Of a stretch of DNA of 52,788 nt, positions 7,361-14,461 are shown piece after piece. The translations under genes and the position numbers were made by a program. Numbering within the stretch: the first letter of the stretch is position 1; the number at the start of each line of letters is the position of its first letter. A model generated the notes under the pieces. The model did not search any database and was not told where the DNA came from. It was given only the letters and a program-made list of their open reading frames with translations. This stretch comes from a virus, in IMG/VR virus record IMGVR_UViG_3300022707_001565, positions 1 to 52,788 of that record; one strand, written 5' to 3'.

Positions 7361-8728
7361 TCATAGAAGGGTCACTTCAATATTATCACCACCATCAACC
7401 GGAAAGTCTTTCACAATTTTATAGCCTAAAGCATCTGAGCTATGGGTTAATGATCTATCGAATGCCTTGTCCAATTCTCCTGCTGAGCCCTTCAATATAC
7501 GCACACCATCAAGGTCTTTAATCAACCATGGACATAAATCGGTGTCTATCATTAATCGGTTGGTTCCATTACCTGATCTAATTCGGGAATTAACCGCATT
7601 AATTCTGCCACGGACACTAGGATTTCCACGTGGTACCTCATTATCATACCGCCCGCTATAACGCTTACGAAACATCTCATCAATGAGATCCCAGTCTGAG
7701 CCTTGGAGCTTGGCCGTGCCACGATTGCCCCCGGTCGCATCACCATATACCCTGACTAGCCCTACATGGTCACCCCAATCCTCAAATATTTTATTACACA
7801 CTGCTGGCGTGTTGCTATTTTGTGGGATATAGACCTCACCCATACAGGCGGTTACTGATTCGGCGCAATTCGGGTTTTTGCCTCTGTACAATGTATCTTG
7901 TGAAACGATGGCCACTCCAGGGTCCACATTAAAGTCAAATGATACGTCCAGCATTCGCTTAGGGTCATAATGTAAGTCTTTTAATCCGTGCTCACAATTC
8001 GCCTCATCATCAAACTCATAATAAGCACGTCCAGAAAAGGTAACAAAGCTGCCCTCATACTCCTGTTGGAATGTAAGGATGTCCATCTCTGCCTTAGCTG
8101 CCTCCACTTCTTTTGGGTCTAATATATCTGCTGAAAACCAATGGAAATAAGCCCAATCTTCTTTGCCCCTCTTAGCACCCATGGCCAAATCATAATAATG
8201 ATTGCGCCCCTCTGGTACGCCAATGAGCCATGCCCATCCAAGACGCCCACGTGTTGATAATGCTGGCCTGACATTATTAGTCCATGCCTCTGATTTCATG
8301 TTGGCATATTCGTCTAATATAATACCATCAAGCGGTGGCCCTTCTACCCGCTCTGGTTTGTCCATTCCAACAACTTGTAATTTGACCCCATTAAAGAGCC
8401 ATATAGATAATTCAGTCTCTGATATTTTGACAATTGCCCATTTAGGCACTAATGCTTTTAAATCATTCCAGTAAATATTTTTGGCTTGCGTATAGGTAGG
8501 AGCGGCGCATATAAACCACCCATCAGGATAGTCGCAAAATGTTATTGCCTTATAGACAATGTATCGCTTAGCAAATTCAGTCTTACCAGATCGACGCCCT
8601 GAAGGCACCACACGAAAACGGGCATCACTATTCCATAATGCCTGCTGAGTAGCGTGTGGTATTAATTCTGTCCATCGTGAAGTTAATCCAGCACTACCAG
8701 TCTTTGGATTCCTGGCTATAGCTACCAT
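7361..8728 (-). CDS. Terminase large subunit (packaging ATPase/nuclease), 455 aa
   Basis: This is the motor that pumps DNA into the prohead and cuts the concatemer. ATPase: Walker A SGRRSGKT at 43-50, Walker B GIILDEY at 135-141, and a coupling-motif-like GVPEGRN near 170. RNase H-like nuclease: SFDFN (Asp265), YGDATGG (Asp330) and THSSDALGY (Asp432) supply the three expected acidic residues. The full-length protein appears intact. Start ATG 8728 follows AGGGATGTAACCT, three bases after the preceding stop. Separated from the small subunit by three small genes. Confidence 0.93.
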   Translation of the reverse strand: MVAIARNPKTGSAGLTSRWTELIPHATQQALWNSDARFRVVPSGRRSGKTEFAKRYIVYKAITFCDYPDGWFICAAPTYTQAKNIYWNDLKALVPKWAIVKISETELSIWLFNGVKLQVVGMDKPERVEGPPLDGIILDEYANMKSEAWTNNVRPALSTRGRLGWAWLIGVPEGRNHYYDLAMGAKRGKEDWAYFHWFSADILDPKEVEAAKAEMDILTFQQEYEGSFVTFSGRAYYEFDDEANCEHGLKDLHYDPKRMLDVSFDFNVDPGVAIVSQDTLYRGKNPNCAESVTACMGEVYIPQNSNTPAVCNKIFEDWGDHVGLVRVYGDATGGNRGTAKLQGSDWDLIDEMFRKRYSGRYDNEVPRGNPSVRGRINAVNSRIRSGNGTNRLMIDTDLCPWLIKDLDGVRILKGSAGELDKAFDRSLTHSSDALGYKIVKDFPVDGGDNIEVTLL

Positions 8729-8731
8729 AGG

Positions 8732-8986
8732 TTACATCCCTGGTCTATTCACATGGAATCTACTTGTCTCAAATTGTTCGAGCAATAATGATTGCCTTAT
8801 TGTTTTATAAATATAACTATTACTGCTGGGCATTGGGTGCCTTATTATTAATTGGTCATCAACCTTGCCTCTAATCTCCCATTGTATCACCATGTCAGGT
8901 ACACAATGCTCATAAAATATATAGCCTTTTACTAAAGACCATGGCCATGGTATATTAACCCAACACTCTGGTGGGAAGTCTTTCAT
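8732..8986 (-). CDS. Hypothetical protein, 84 aa, in terminase cluster
   Basis: Starts MKDFPPECWVNIPWPWSLVK; Trp/Pro-rich N-terminus, no transmembrane helix and no family recognised. The start overlaps the previous stop (TTATGA) and the stop lies 3 bases before the terminase start, so it is co-translated with the packaging genes. A packaging accessory role is only a contextual guess. Confidence 0.6.
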   Translation of the reverse strand: MKDFPPECWVNIPWPWSLVKGYIFYEHCVPDMVIQWEIRGKVDDQLIIRHPMPSSNSYIYKTIRQSLLLEQFETSRFHVNRPGM

Positions 8987-9171
8987 AATTTATCCTCACC
9001 CTCATCCTTTATTTGATCAACAGCTTTTTGTATATTAAAAGCCACGCAATGCAACACTCCAACGACATCAGCAATAGTAAGGCCCCATTCATCTATACTT
9101 GAACAGGCAACATTAGTAATCCGTTCCATTAAGTCATCTTGGCCTTTATTTGTATCGCCATCCTCACCCAT
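8983..9171 (-). CDS. Hypothetical acidic protein, 62 aa
   Basis: Starts MGEDGDTNKGQDDLMERI; acidic at both ends, with a central amphipathic helix (WGLTIADVVGVLHCVAFNIQ). It lies 4 bases after the stop of the 32-residue basic gene and overlaps the next start by 4 bases. No family recognised. An acidic and a basic small protein side by side within the terminase operon is notable. Confidence 0.55.
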   Translation of the reverse strand: MGEDGDTNKGQDDLMERITNVACSSIDEWGLTIADVVGVLHCVAFNIQKAVDQIKDEGEDKL

Positions 9172-9175
9172 TAAT

Positions 9176-9274
9176 TTACTTCTTTTTAGATTTGGGCTTC
9201 ATAAGACCTGACGATTTAGACTTGGGCTTTGATGCTGCTGCCTTTTTAACGTTCTGCTTGATATGTAGTGCCAT
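9176..9274 (-). CDS. Very small, highly basic protein, 32 aa
   Basis: Reads from ATG 9274 to TAA 9176-9178, with one of the best ribosome sites in the window (AGGAGGAGAATAAC) embedded in the last codons of the small terminase gene. The product, MALHIKQNVKKAAAS followed by KPKSKSSGLMKPKSKKK, is almost entirely Lys/Ser/Ala with a repeated KPKSK motif. It would bind nucleic acid or an acidic partner non-specifically. No family recognised. Confidence 0.6.
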   Translation of the reverse strand: MALHIKQNVKKAAASKPKSKSSGLMKPKSKKK

Positions 9275-9275
9275 G

Positions 9276-9983
9276 TTATTCTCCTCCTGTTATTCTGGCC
9301 ATTTCCTGGGCCGCTGCTATTGCTTTGATTGCTATCTCTGCTGGGGTCTCATCATTCCTATCCTCATCAACAAGACCCTCATGCTTAGCCAACATTTCTA
9401 ATGCCTTCATTTTATCATGTTGGGTTATTTTAATAGTTGTGGATTTCTCACCTACTGTTTCCTGTATGCTGGACACACCACGCCTTGCATCTTCACCCAT
9501 TTCCTCAAACGGCTTAACTTTTACACGGCCATCTTTAAATTCAACCACCTCACCAATATCAGCAAACGCTATCCGAGCATACTCAGCCAGTATCCGTTCT
9601 TTAGTAATTCCTTGAGCCTGGATCTGACTACGTGATTTATTATTAATGTAATGCTGAACACATGGCTCTTTCAATGCTGATTTTGACCAGCCCTTAGCAT
9701 TATAATTTTCTATACCAATATGAATGGCCACCGCAATAGCATAGTCCTCATCATTGCGTGCTGAAATGGTCCCGATATTATCAACATACGCATCACCAAA
9801 CTTTCGCTCAAGCGGCGTCATATGATACAATTTACGAGACATTATTTTGTATAGATCTTGGTCAACCAGATCAGTTTTCTTGGTAGACTTTTTCGCTGCC
9901 CGTTTGGATGAGGACTTTGTGCGCTTGCTCGGTGGTTTACCAGTCTGTGGCTCTACCGAATCTTTGGGATGGTTTTTGGCCAT
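9276..9983 (-). CDS. Terminase small subunit, 235 aa
   Basis: This DNA-recognition subunit for packaging lies first in the minus-strand operon. Residues about 10-40 are a basic, Lys/Ser-rich tail (KRTKSSSKRAAKKSTKK). The core (VQHYINNKSRSQIQAQGITK, then ILAEYARIAFADIGEVVEFK, then the DKMKALEMLAKHEGL end) matches the Terminase_2 family of small terminase subunits. Start ATG 9983 gives the usual MAKNHPK beginning. An in-frame ATG at 10031 and TTG at 10052 extend it. None has a clear Shine-Dalgarno, and a TATAAT lies 4 bases before ATG 9983, so leaderless translation is conceivable. Confidence 0.82.
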   Translation of the reverse strand: MAKNHPKDSVEPQTGKPPSKRTKSSSKRAAKKSTKKTDLVDQDLYKIMSRKLYHMTPLERKFGDAYVDNIGTISARNDEDYAIAVAIHIGIENYNAKGWSKSALKEPCVQHYINNKSRSQIQAQGITKERILAEYARIAFADIGEVVEFKDGRVKVKPFEEMGEDARRGVSSIQETVGEKSTTIKITQHDKMKALEMLAKHEGLVDEDRNDETPAEIAIKAIAAAQEMARITGGE

Positions 9984-10093
9984 GGTGATTATAAAATAAG
10001 GATTGTCTGGGCAAAGTCGATAAGAATTCATAAAAGATGCTGAAAAAACCAAAGCGTACCGAAAGGATGTAAAAGTGGCAAAAACATTGAGAG

Positions 10094-10635
10094 ACTGGGT
10101 TTCAACTGGGTATCCTTAGAGGAAACTTTGGCATAAAATCAGGGGTTTTTGGCAAAGTTGGAGTGTAATATTTTCTTACGATACGCCGTAACCCCTTGTC
10201 AGACTACATTTTACATGGACAGCTGGTCAAAAGACTGGGTTTCTTAGAACCCCCTAGTAATTAGCGTAAACCCTTGGTATCAATACAATTAAAAAGTTCA
10301 ACTAACCCCTTAATACTGGGTAACTAGGTACGTTTTGGTCTAAGCTCGGACGATTTTGCTAGGAGTGGAGCACGTCTACTCGACTATATATAATCAATTC
10401 TAAATATAACTGAGGTAAAGAATATGGCTTAACCCAGTTGCCTTTGCCATTCCTTCAAACATAAACCATTCACACAACTCAACTTACCACGATACTGGGT
10501 TCTAGAAAAATCATTGTTTTCTTTTTTCTTTATTAATATAATATCATATATATAATAGACATACGACAGAATGCCTTTTAAATCGTACCCAGTTATTTTA
10601 CACATAAAAACTGGGTACAGAGCTTCAAACCCAGT
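10094..10635. repeat. Nine copies of the heptamer ACTGGGT
   Basis: Plus orientation starts at 10094, 10105, 10234, 10315, 10494 and 10610. Minus orientation (ACCCAGT) starts at 10432, 10587 and 10629. Often followed by T/A then TC or AC. Expected chance occurrence in this length is well below one. The copies stop just before the first plus-strand gene, the last one lying inside its ribosome-site region. Consistent with repeated sites for one DNA-binding protein (repressor/activator or replication initiator). Confidence 0.8.
10585..10618. repeat. Perfect 10-bp inverted repeat made from two ACTGGGT sites
   Basis: GTACCCAGTT (10585-10594) and AACTGGGTAC (10609-10618) are separated by 14 bases. 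The palindrome lies 32-65 bases upstream of the first plus-strand start, the right place for an operator over the early promoter. As RNA it could also form a hairpin in the leader. Confidence 0.7.
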
Positions 10636-10649
10636 TAGGAATAAAAACT

Positions 10650-11141
10650 ATGGATATAGTTGAAAAAGATATGGAGGCATCTGATCCACAGCCAAACATC
10701 ATTCATGGCTATAAATTAATTAAGAGGGGGTTAATAGCACCAAATGACATGTATTGGGCCCCAGAAAGAAAAGATTGGATACTCATGTCTGCAGGTCATT
10801 CCTATGTAGGACGTAAAATAATTCATGTAGGGCGAGTCATTAGACCACAAGACCAAACCATCAAAGAGGCAGGACGACAATTCAAAATCTATCGCTATGA
10901 AATACATGGCCAAGCAAACAGGCGTGGCATAGTCACAGCCCTGATGTATGCGGTTACGATTCGCCGCAATACCCACTTCAAACATTTAGTGGCTACCATC
11001 ACATGCACAGAAATGCAGTTCAAGTCGATAATTCAAATGCTCCACAGACCAGCAATGGCCAATATAAACTTCGATGACATCGAACATTTCCACACAGCAT
11101 TTGAGAACAGAGTAGAAGTAACAGGAGAGCGTAATGAGTAG
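10650..11141 (+). CDS. Hypothetical protein, first gene of the plus-strand operon, 163 aa
   Basis: Start ATG after AGGAATAAAAACT, directly downstream of the ACTGGGT cluster. Begins MDIVEKDMEASDPQPN. Middle part rich in basic and aromatic residues (YWAPERKDWILMSAGHSYVG, then RKIIHVGRVIRPQ). No recognised domain or membrane segment. As the operator-proximal gene it is a candidate early regulator or host-takeover protein, but no helix-turn-helix can be asserted. Confidence 0.7.
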   Translation: MDIVEKDMEASDPQPNIIHGYKLIKRGLIAPNDMYWAPERKDWILMSAGHSYVGRKIIHVGRVIRPQDQTIKEAGRQFKIYRYEIHGQANRRGIVTALMYAVTIRRNTHFKHLVATITCTEMQFKSIIQMLHRPAMANINFDDIEHFHTAFENRVEVTGERNE

Positions 11142-11370
11142 ACAAGAGAGGCGGCAAAAAATCGCAGATAAAATACATATACTGGCCAACAAAGGGAATG
11201 CATATTCCTATGAGTATTACAATCTTGTGCTCTGTGCCTCTCCAACAGATCATGGTTGGGTGGCTACATATCTAATCATCAATAAGGATGATCGCTGTAG
11301 CAATTCCCATTGCTGCATGTCTGCGGGAGAGGCAGCACGCTGGCTGATTGAAATCCTAGAATGGTACTAA
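11134..11370 (+). CDS. Hypothetical protein, 78 aa
   Basis: Starts MSRQERRQKIADKIHILANK with GGAGAG 5 bases upstream, inside the end of the previous gene (8-base overlap). Basic helical N-terminus, then a compact part with a Cys-rich NSHCCMSAGEAARWLIEIL end. No family recognised. Coupled translation with the first operon gene. Confidence 0.6.
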   Translation: MSRQERRQKIADKIHILANKGNAYSYEYYNLVLCASPTDHGWVATYLIINKDDRCSNSHCCMSAGEAARWLIEILEWY

Positions 11371-11424
11371 ACATGGCCAAGCAAACAACTTATACAAATT
11401 TAAGACACCAGACCAAAATAGTTG

Positions 11425-11451
11425 TTTACTTTCACAATTACGCTATATGAT
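11425..11451 (+). promoter_or_regulatory. Promoter-like element 1 (TTTACTTT-N13-TATGAT)
   Basis: TTTACTTT at 11425-11432 and TATGAT at 11446-11451, spaced by 13 bases, 25 bases before the start of the 20-residue gene. The 20 bases CCAAAATAGTTGTTTACTTT (11413-11432) recur exactly at 35824-35843. Read as a standard promoter it is TTGTTT-N18-TATGAT. Part of a seven-member series. Confidence 0.6.
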
Positions 11452-11476
11452 CTAATTCAGATAAAAGGAAAACATA

Positions 11477-11539
11477 ATGCTCGCTGCTTTCATCCTCATT
11501 TGGATACTTATCATCTTCACCATCATGGCCTGCACATAG
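11477..11539 (+). CDS. Hydrophobic micropeptide, 20 aa
   Basis: ATG 11477 to TAG 11537-11539, preceded by AAAAGGAAAACATA. The peptide is MLAAFILIWILIIFTIMACT, one membrane-spanning helix and nothing else. It is the first reading frame after promoter-like element 1 and ends 9 bases before the next gene. Very short, so a leader peptide or chance frame cannot be excluded. Confidence 0.4.
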   Translation: MLAAFILIWILIIFTIMACT

Positions 11540-11548
11540 GAACCAACC

Positions 11549-11755
11549 ATGCACCCAGACGCCTTAGAGCCCCGCACTGACAGAAAATTCCGCTTGACTT
11601 TTACCTCAGGCAAATCGCATATCATCTGGGCAGAAAGTGAAGAGCACGCGCTTTACAGAGCATCAGTTGAACAATGGCTCCAGCCTTATGGTCCCGTCAA
11701 TTACGTTGAAGAAATCGGAATCCCTAGCACAGAAAGAAATGACAGATGCGCATAA
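11549..11755 (+). CDS. Hypothetical protein, 68 aa
   Basis: Starts MHPDALEPRTDRKFRLTFTS. A beta-rich opening is followed by a helix with SEEHALYRASVEQWL. This F..TF.SG...I.AESEEHAL..A layout is seen in small phage proteins of unknown role. The ribosome site is weak (AGGAACCAACC). The stop overlaps the start of the 58-residue gene. Confidence 0.6.
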   Translation: MHPDALEPRTDRKFRLTFTSGKSHIIWAESEEHALYRASVEQWLQPYGPVNYVEEIGIPSTERNDRCA

Positions 11756-11922
11756 TCCCAAAATGCAAATTCCATCCATTCGCCGCAGAAAGAGCAGAGC
11801 GTGAGGGCAGATATGAGGATGCCATCGAGTTATATAAACTGGCCATCATCAATGCTGATACCCTAGCAGATAAAGAAATGTACCAAGACAGTATCGACTT
11901 TTGCAAATCATTAATCCCATAA
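11746..11922 (+). CDS. Small TPR-like protein, 58 aa
   Basis: Reads from ATG 11746, overlapping the previous stop by 10 bases, to TAA 11920-11922, which lies next to the AAAGGAATAAAAG site of the next gene. Residues 12-34 (FAAERAEREGRYEDAIELYK plus LAI) match the helix A/helix B pattern of a tetratricopeptide repeat, followed by DTLADKEMYQDSIDFCKSL as a further helix. It probably binds a protein partner. The target is unknown. Confidence 0.6.
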   Translation: MRIIPKCKFHPFAAERAEREGRYEDAIELYKLAIINADTLADKEMYQDSIDFCKSLIP

Positions 11923-11933
11923 AGGAATAAAAG

Positions 11934-12131
11934 ATGCTCTATAAAATTACTTTTGAATCCACACTGATGAACTGTTTTGGTGGCACTGCAATAATCCGCG
12001 CTGGCAACAGCAATGAAGCGCATGCTATATTACGAGTTCATTTCCGCCAAGTACCTACAAAAGATGAATGCGATATTGATGAATTATCTGAAGGCGCAGG
12101 CATTTTATATTATAAAAGTAGCGATCAATAA
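11934..12131 (+). CDS. Hypothetical protein, 65 aa
   Basis: Start fixed by AAAGGAATAAAAG directly before ATG. Begins MLYKITFESTLMNCFGGTAI. A small alpha/beta protein with a Cys and an acidic C-terminal half (KDECDIDELSEG). No family recognised. Confidence 0.6.
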   Translation: MLYKITFESTLMNCFGGTAIIRAGNSNEAHAILRVHFRQVPTKDECDIDELSEGAGILYYKSSDQ

Positions 12132-12140
12132 GGAGCAACC

Positions 12141-12341
12141 ATGCCATTAACAATCCACAATCAGAAAACCAAAGCAGCAATAGATGAACGCTGCCACGGG
12201 CATTTAAAACGGGAAATTACAAAACATTTCGCCTGCGTCACCCTAGCAGAATCTGTCTACCACCGTTATGCTTTACGCAATCCCCGCGATTATAATATCG
12301 TGATCAACCGCACCATGGCAGTGATAACACCTAGGGGCTAA
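12141..12341 (+). CDS. Hypothetical basic protein, 66 aa
   Basis: Starts MPLTIHNQKTKAAIDERCHG with AAGGAGCAACC upstream. Rich in Arg/His, two Cys, no recognised motif. Lies 9 bases after one gene and 2 bases before the next, so cotranscribed. Confidence 0.6.
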   Translation: MPLTIHNQKTKAAIDERCHGHLKREITKHFACVTLAESVYHRYALRNPRDYNIVINRTMAVITPRG

Positions 12342-12343
12342 GC

Positions 12344-12553
12344 ATGAAAATAGAATTCAACAAGAAAAATTTCGCCTGCGTGACTGTAGTCATTGATGGG
12401 ACAGGTATTGGCAGGATTACTTTAACTGTTGATGGGTATGTATTTTGGGATCTGCTCCCTGAATTTGCCCTTGGCCAGATAGAATTAGAAATAATATTGA
12501 GACAGATAAAGGAATTGAATAAACATTTAAACACTGACCACCCACCAAAATAA
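12344..12553 (+). CDS. Hypothetical protein, 69 aa
   Basis: Starts MKIEFNKKNFACVTVVIDGT behind TAGGGGCTAAGC. Predicted beta strands are followed by a C-terminal amphipathic helix (IELEIILRQIKELNKHLN). No family recognised. Last gene before promoter-like element 2. Confidence 0.6.
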   Translation: MKIEFNKKNFACVTVVIDGTGIGRITLTVDGYVFWDLLPEFALGQIELEIILRQIKELNKHLNTDHPPK

Positions 12554-12557
12554 AAGC

Positions 12558-12584
12558 TTTAACTTAAAAATAACGCTCTATAGT
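12558..12584 (+). promoter_or_regulatory. Promoter-like element 2 (TTTAACTT-N13-TATAGT)
   Basis: TTTAACTT at 12558-12565 and TATAGT at 12579-12584, in the 55-base gap before the gene at 12609. One mismatch to the TTTACTTT form and the same 13-base spacing. Confidence 0.5.
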
Positions 12585-12608
12585 CAAATTCAATTAAAGG
12601 AACTAAAG

Positions 12609-12824
12609 ATGAAGATCCAAAAAATAATCTCTCAACATCGCAGAGACTTCCAAGCTATATATGAATGCGAGCATTGCAGCCACACACATAAAGGCTCAGG
12701 CTATGACGATACAAATTTTCACCAGAATGTAATTCCAGATATGGAATGCCCTGAGTGTGGTAAAAAAGCTCCAGAGGATAATAGGCCATTGGCTCCAAAA
12801 TATCCTGATGGGTTGACAGTTTAA
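12609..12824 (+). CDS. Small zinc-ribbon-like protein, 71 aa
   Basis: Start set by AAAGGAACTAAAG. Contains CEHCSHTH near residue 20 and CPECGKK near residue 47, the two-knuckle layout of a zinc ribbon, with a His-rich linker. Begins MKIQKIISQHRRDFQAIYEC. Such phage proteins can bind nucleic acid or host polymerase, but the target cannot be inferred. The stop overlaps the next start (TAATG). Confidence 0.6.
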   Translation: MKIQKIISQHRRDFQAIYECEHCSHTHKGSGYDDTNFHQNVIPDMECPECGKKAPEDNRPLAPKYPDGLTV

Positions 12825-13057
12825 TGAAAACAATTGCAGGCATCCCAACAGAATTAATACTCCAATCAATAGCTGCTCAGCTGGCCAGGCTGGATGATAA
12901 AGTCCAAGGTGAATTCTTTAATACATTCTGTAATGAATTGCGAATCAACTGTGTAACAAATTACAATGCATGTATTCAATTAAGAAACGCTCAAAGCTAT
13001 ATAGAAGAAAATAATCAAGAGCTGTTGGGCCACATGCTTCCAAGTGAAGGGGATTAA
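12824..13057 (+). CDS. Hypothetical helical protein, 77 aa
   Basis: Starts MKTIAGIPTELILQSIAAQL. All-helical and moderately acidic, with three Cys. One-base overlap with the upstream stop and 2 bases from the next start. No family recognised. Confidence 0.6.
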   Translation: MKTIAGIPTELILQSIAAQLARLDDKVQGEFFNTFCNELRINCVTNYNACIQLRNAQSYIEENNQELLGHMLPSEGD

Positions 13058-13059
13058 AG

Positions 13060-13788
13060 ATGGGACGTGAAATAAAAAGAGTAGCATTAGATTTTGAATG
13101 GCCACCCAACCAGATTTGGAAAGGCTATTGGAATCCTTATAGCGGATTAAAATGCAGCACCTGTGATGGCTCAGGCATGGCACCTGAATATAAAATATTA
13201 AGCGATGGCTGGTATAATATAAATTGGTGCTATGAAATAACCCAAGATGAAGTGCAAGCTCTTTGGGATGATGGCAGGCTCAGAGATTTTGAAAATAAAA
13301 ATAATGAAGTCCCAACCGCAGCTGAAGTTAATGCATGGGCGCGAACAAATGGCATGGGCCATGATGCTATTAATAAATATATATGTGTTGACCAGCGAGC
13401 AAAACGCCTTGGCATAACAGAAAAGAAATGCAAATGGTGTGGTGAAGATGGAGAATTGTGGCCCAGTGAAGAAATTAAAACCCTAGCAGAAAACTTTAAA
13501 CATATAGAACCGCCTGAAGGCGAAGGATATCAAATGTGGGAAACAACAAGCGAAGGCTCACCACAATCGCCTGTATGTGAAACGCCAGAAGAATTAGCGC
13601 ATTGGTTAACAGATAATAAAGCATCAGTGTTTGGATATGACACAACAACATATGAAAATTGGTTGGCATTTTGCAAAGGCCCTGGATGGGCTCCAGATTT
13701 AATTGTTAACATTCCAGGCAAAATACAAAGCGGCGTTGATGCCATGGCAGAGAAAGACCGAGCTGTTAAGCTAGGGGATATGCCATGA
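13060..13788 (+). CDS. Conserved-type phage protein with two Cys knuckles, 242 aa
   Basis: Begins MGREIKRVALDFEWPPNQIW. Residues 32-39 (CSTCDGSG) and about 124-131 (CKWCGEDG) are CxxCxGxG-type zinc knuckles separated by about 90 residues with many Trp/Asp. Proteins that start with a R.PLDFDWP-like motif and carry these knuckles occur in many siphophage early regions and have no assigned role. Zinc binding is inferred from the cysteines. It overlaps the 41-residue gene by ATGA. Confidence 0.65.
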   Translation: MGREIKRVALDFEWPPNQIWKGYWNPYSGLKCSTCDGSGMAPEYKILSDGWYNINWCYEITQDEVQALWDDGRLRDFENKNNEVPTAAEVNAWARTNGMGHDAINKYICVDQRAKRLGITEKKCKWCGEDGELWPSEEIKTLAENFKHIEPPEGEGYQMWETTSEGSPQSPVCETPEELAHWLTDNKASVFGYDTTTYENWLAFCKGPGWAPDLIVNIPGKIQSGVDAMAEKDRAVKLGDMP

Positions 13789-13910
13789 CTAAGAAAACAA
13801 CACAACAAGCTTGTCAAGATTTATCTGATGCATGGGATAATTTTATTAAAGTCCTAGCAAAAGAAATAAGCAGACCAATCATATTTTTATTTATCAGGAA
13901 TAAAAGATGA
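13785..13910 (+). CDS. Small hypothetical protein, 41 aa
   Basis: Reads from ATG 13785 (ATGA overlap with the previous stop, AGGGGATATGCC upstream) to TGA 13908-13910, which overlaps the next ATG. Begins MTKKTTQQACQDLSDAWDNF and ends with a hydrophobic-basic IIFLFIRNKR. It fills the gap exactly with overlaps at both ends, good evidence that it is translated. No family recognised. Confidence 0.55.
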   Translation: MTKKTTQQACQDLSDAWDNFIKVLAKEISRPIIFLFIRNKR

Positions 13911-14107
13911 CTAAGAAAAAAAGGAATCTCCACACTCCATGGCACCCTGCTTTACAAACCATGCGAGAGGATGAAAACTTTGCACCTTACTGTATGGAAT
14001 GTCCTGGATTAAGGCGCATGGTAAGAGTTGATTTTGATACTGCCAACTGCAGTATGTGCGGTGAAACATATTCATTAAAAGAATATAACCCTAGCTCAGG
14101 GAGATAA
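13907..14107 (+). CDS. Small zinc-ribbon-like protein, 66 aa
   Basis: Start set by CAGGAATAAAAG. Contains CMEC near residue 29 and CSMC near residue 48, the Cys pairs of a zinc ribbon. Begins MTKKKRNLHTPWHPALQTMR. The first 13 bases (ATGACTAAGAAAA) repeat the start of the preceding 41-residue gene, possibly a local duplication of the initiation region. Confidence 0.6.
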   Translation: MTKKKRNLHTPWHPALQTMREDENFAPYCMECPGLRRMVRVDFDTANCSMCGETYSLKEYNPSSGR

Positions 14108-14109
14108 TC

Positions 14110-14295
14110 ATGACCACTTGCCCCACGTGTAATGGTACTGGCTCAACAGGATCAACTGGTGGCTGTAAAGAATATAGAGCACAGATAAGGTGCTGGACCT
14201 GTAATGGCACTGGCAGAGATACATGGGATGATTTTATGACAACTAAACATGGCGCTAATTGGCGCAACATTATATGGGATGATCATCATGATTAA
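14110..14295 (+). CDS. Small protein with DnaJ-type zinc knuckles, 61 aa
   Basis: Contains CPTCNGTGSTG at residues 4-14 and CWTCNGTGRD at about 28-37. These are two CxxCxGxG motifs as in the DnaJ Cys-rich domain, too few for a full DnaJ module (which has four). Probably a compact zinc-binding fold. The C-terminus is Trp/Asp/His-rich. Starts 2 bases after the previous stop with GGGAGATAATC upstream. Confidence 0.6.
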   Translation: MTTCPTCNGTGSTGSTGGCKEYRAQIRCWTCNGTGRDTWDDFMTTKHGANWRNIIWDDHHD

Positions 14296-14461
14296 AGCTT
14301 CAAAACTTAAAAGATTGTTGCATCAAATACCAGATGATGCTGAAGTATACGCTTATGAAGGGGAACAGACAGGCATTGTTATTAAACGTGATTACGAGTT
14401 GTGGTTCATTGGTTGTTATGATTCTAAAGAAAAAGATACATACACAGAAGGATTTGAATAA
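14288..14461 (+). CDS. Hypothetical protein, 57 aa
   Basis: ATG 14288 (after GGGATGATCATC) is preferred to the in-frame ATG at 14249, which has no ribosome site and lies deep in the previous gene. Begins MIKASKLKRLLHQIPDDAEV. The L..LL..IPDDAEV.AYEGE start is common in small phage proteins of unknown function. One-base overlap with the next gene. Confidence 0.55.
   Translation: MIKASKLKRLLHQIPDDAEVYAYEGEQTGIVIKRDYELWFIGCYDSKEKDTYTEGFE

Larger units (their letters stand above)
9984..10649. promoter_or_regulatory. Gene-free divergent control region, candidate origin or operator array
   Basis: Divides the minus-strand packaging/head genes from the plus-strand early genes. No reading frame longer than a few codons has a ribosome site; a two-codon ATG GCT TAA follows GAGGTAAAGAAT at 10424-10432. 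It contains nine ACTGGGT copies (separate entry), a perfect inverted repeat at 10585-10618, an AT-rich patch at 10515-10560 (runs of T and TATATA), and a TATATAAT at 10387-10394 that could be a -10 box. Divergent promoters are expected here. AT-rich DNA next to repeats also fits a replication origin, but nothing proves it. Confidence 0.65.

Noticed and set aside
10202-10250. Ten-codon frame ATG GAC AGC TGG in the control region
   Set aside because: No Shine-Dalgarno, and it overlaps an ACTGGGT site.
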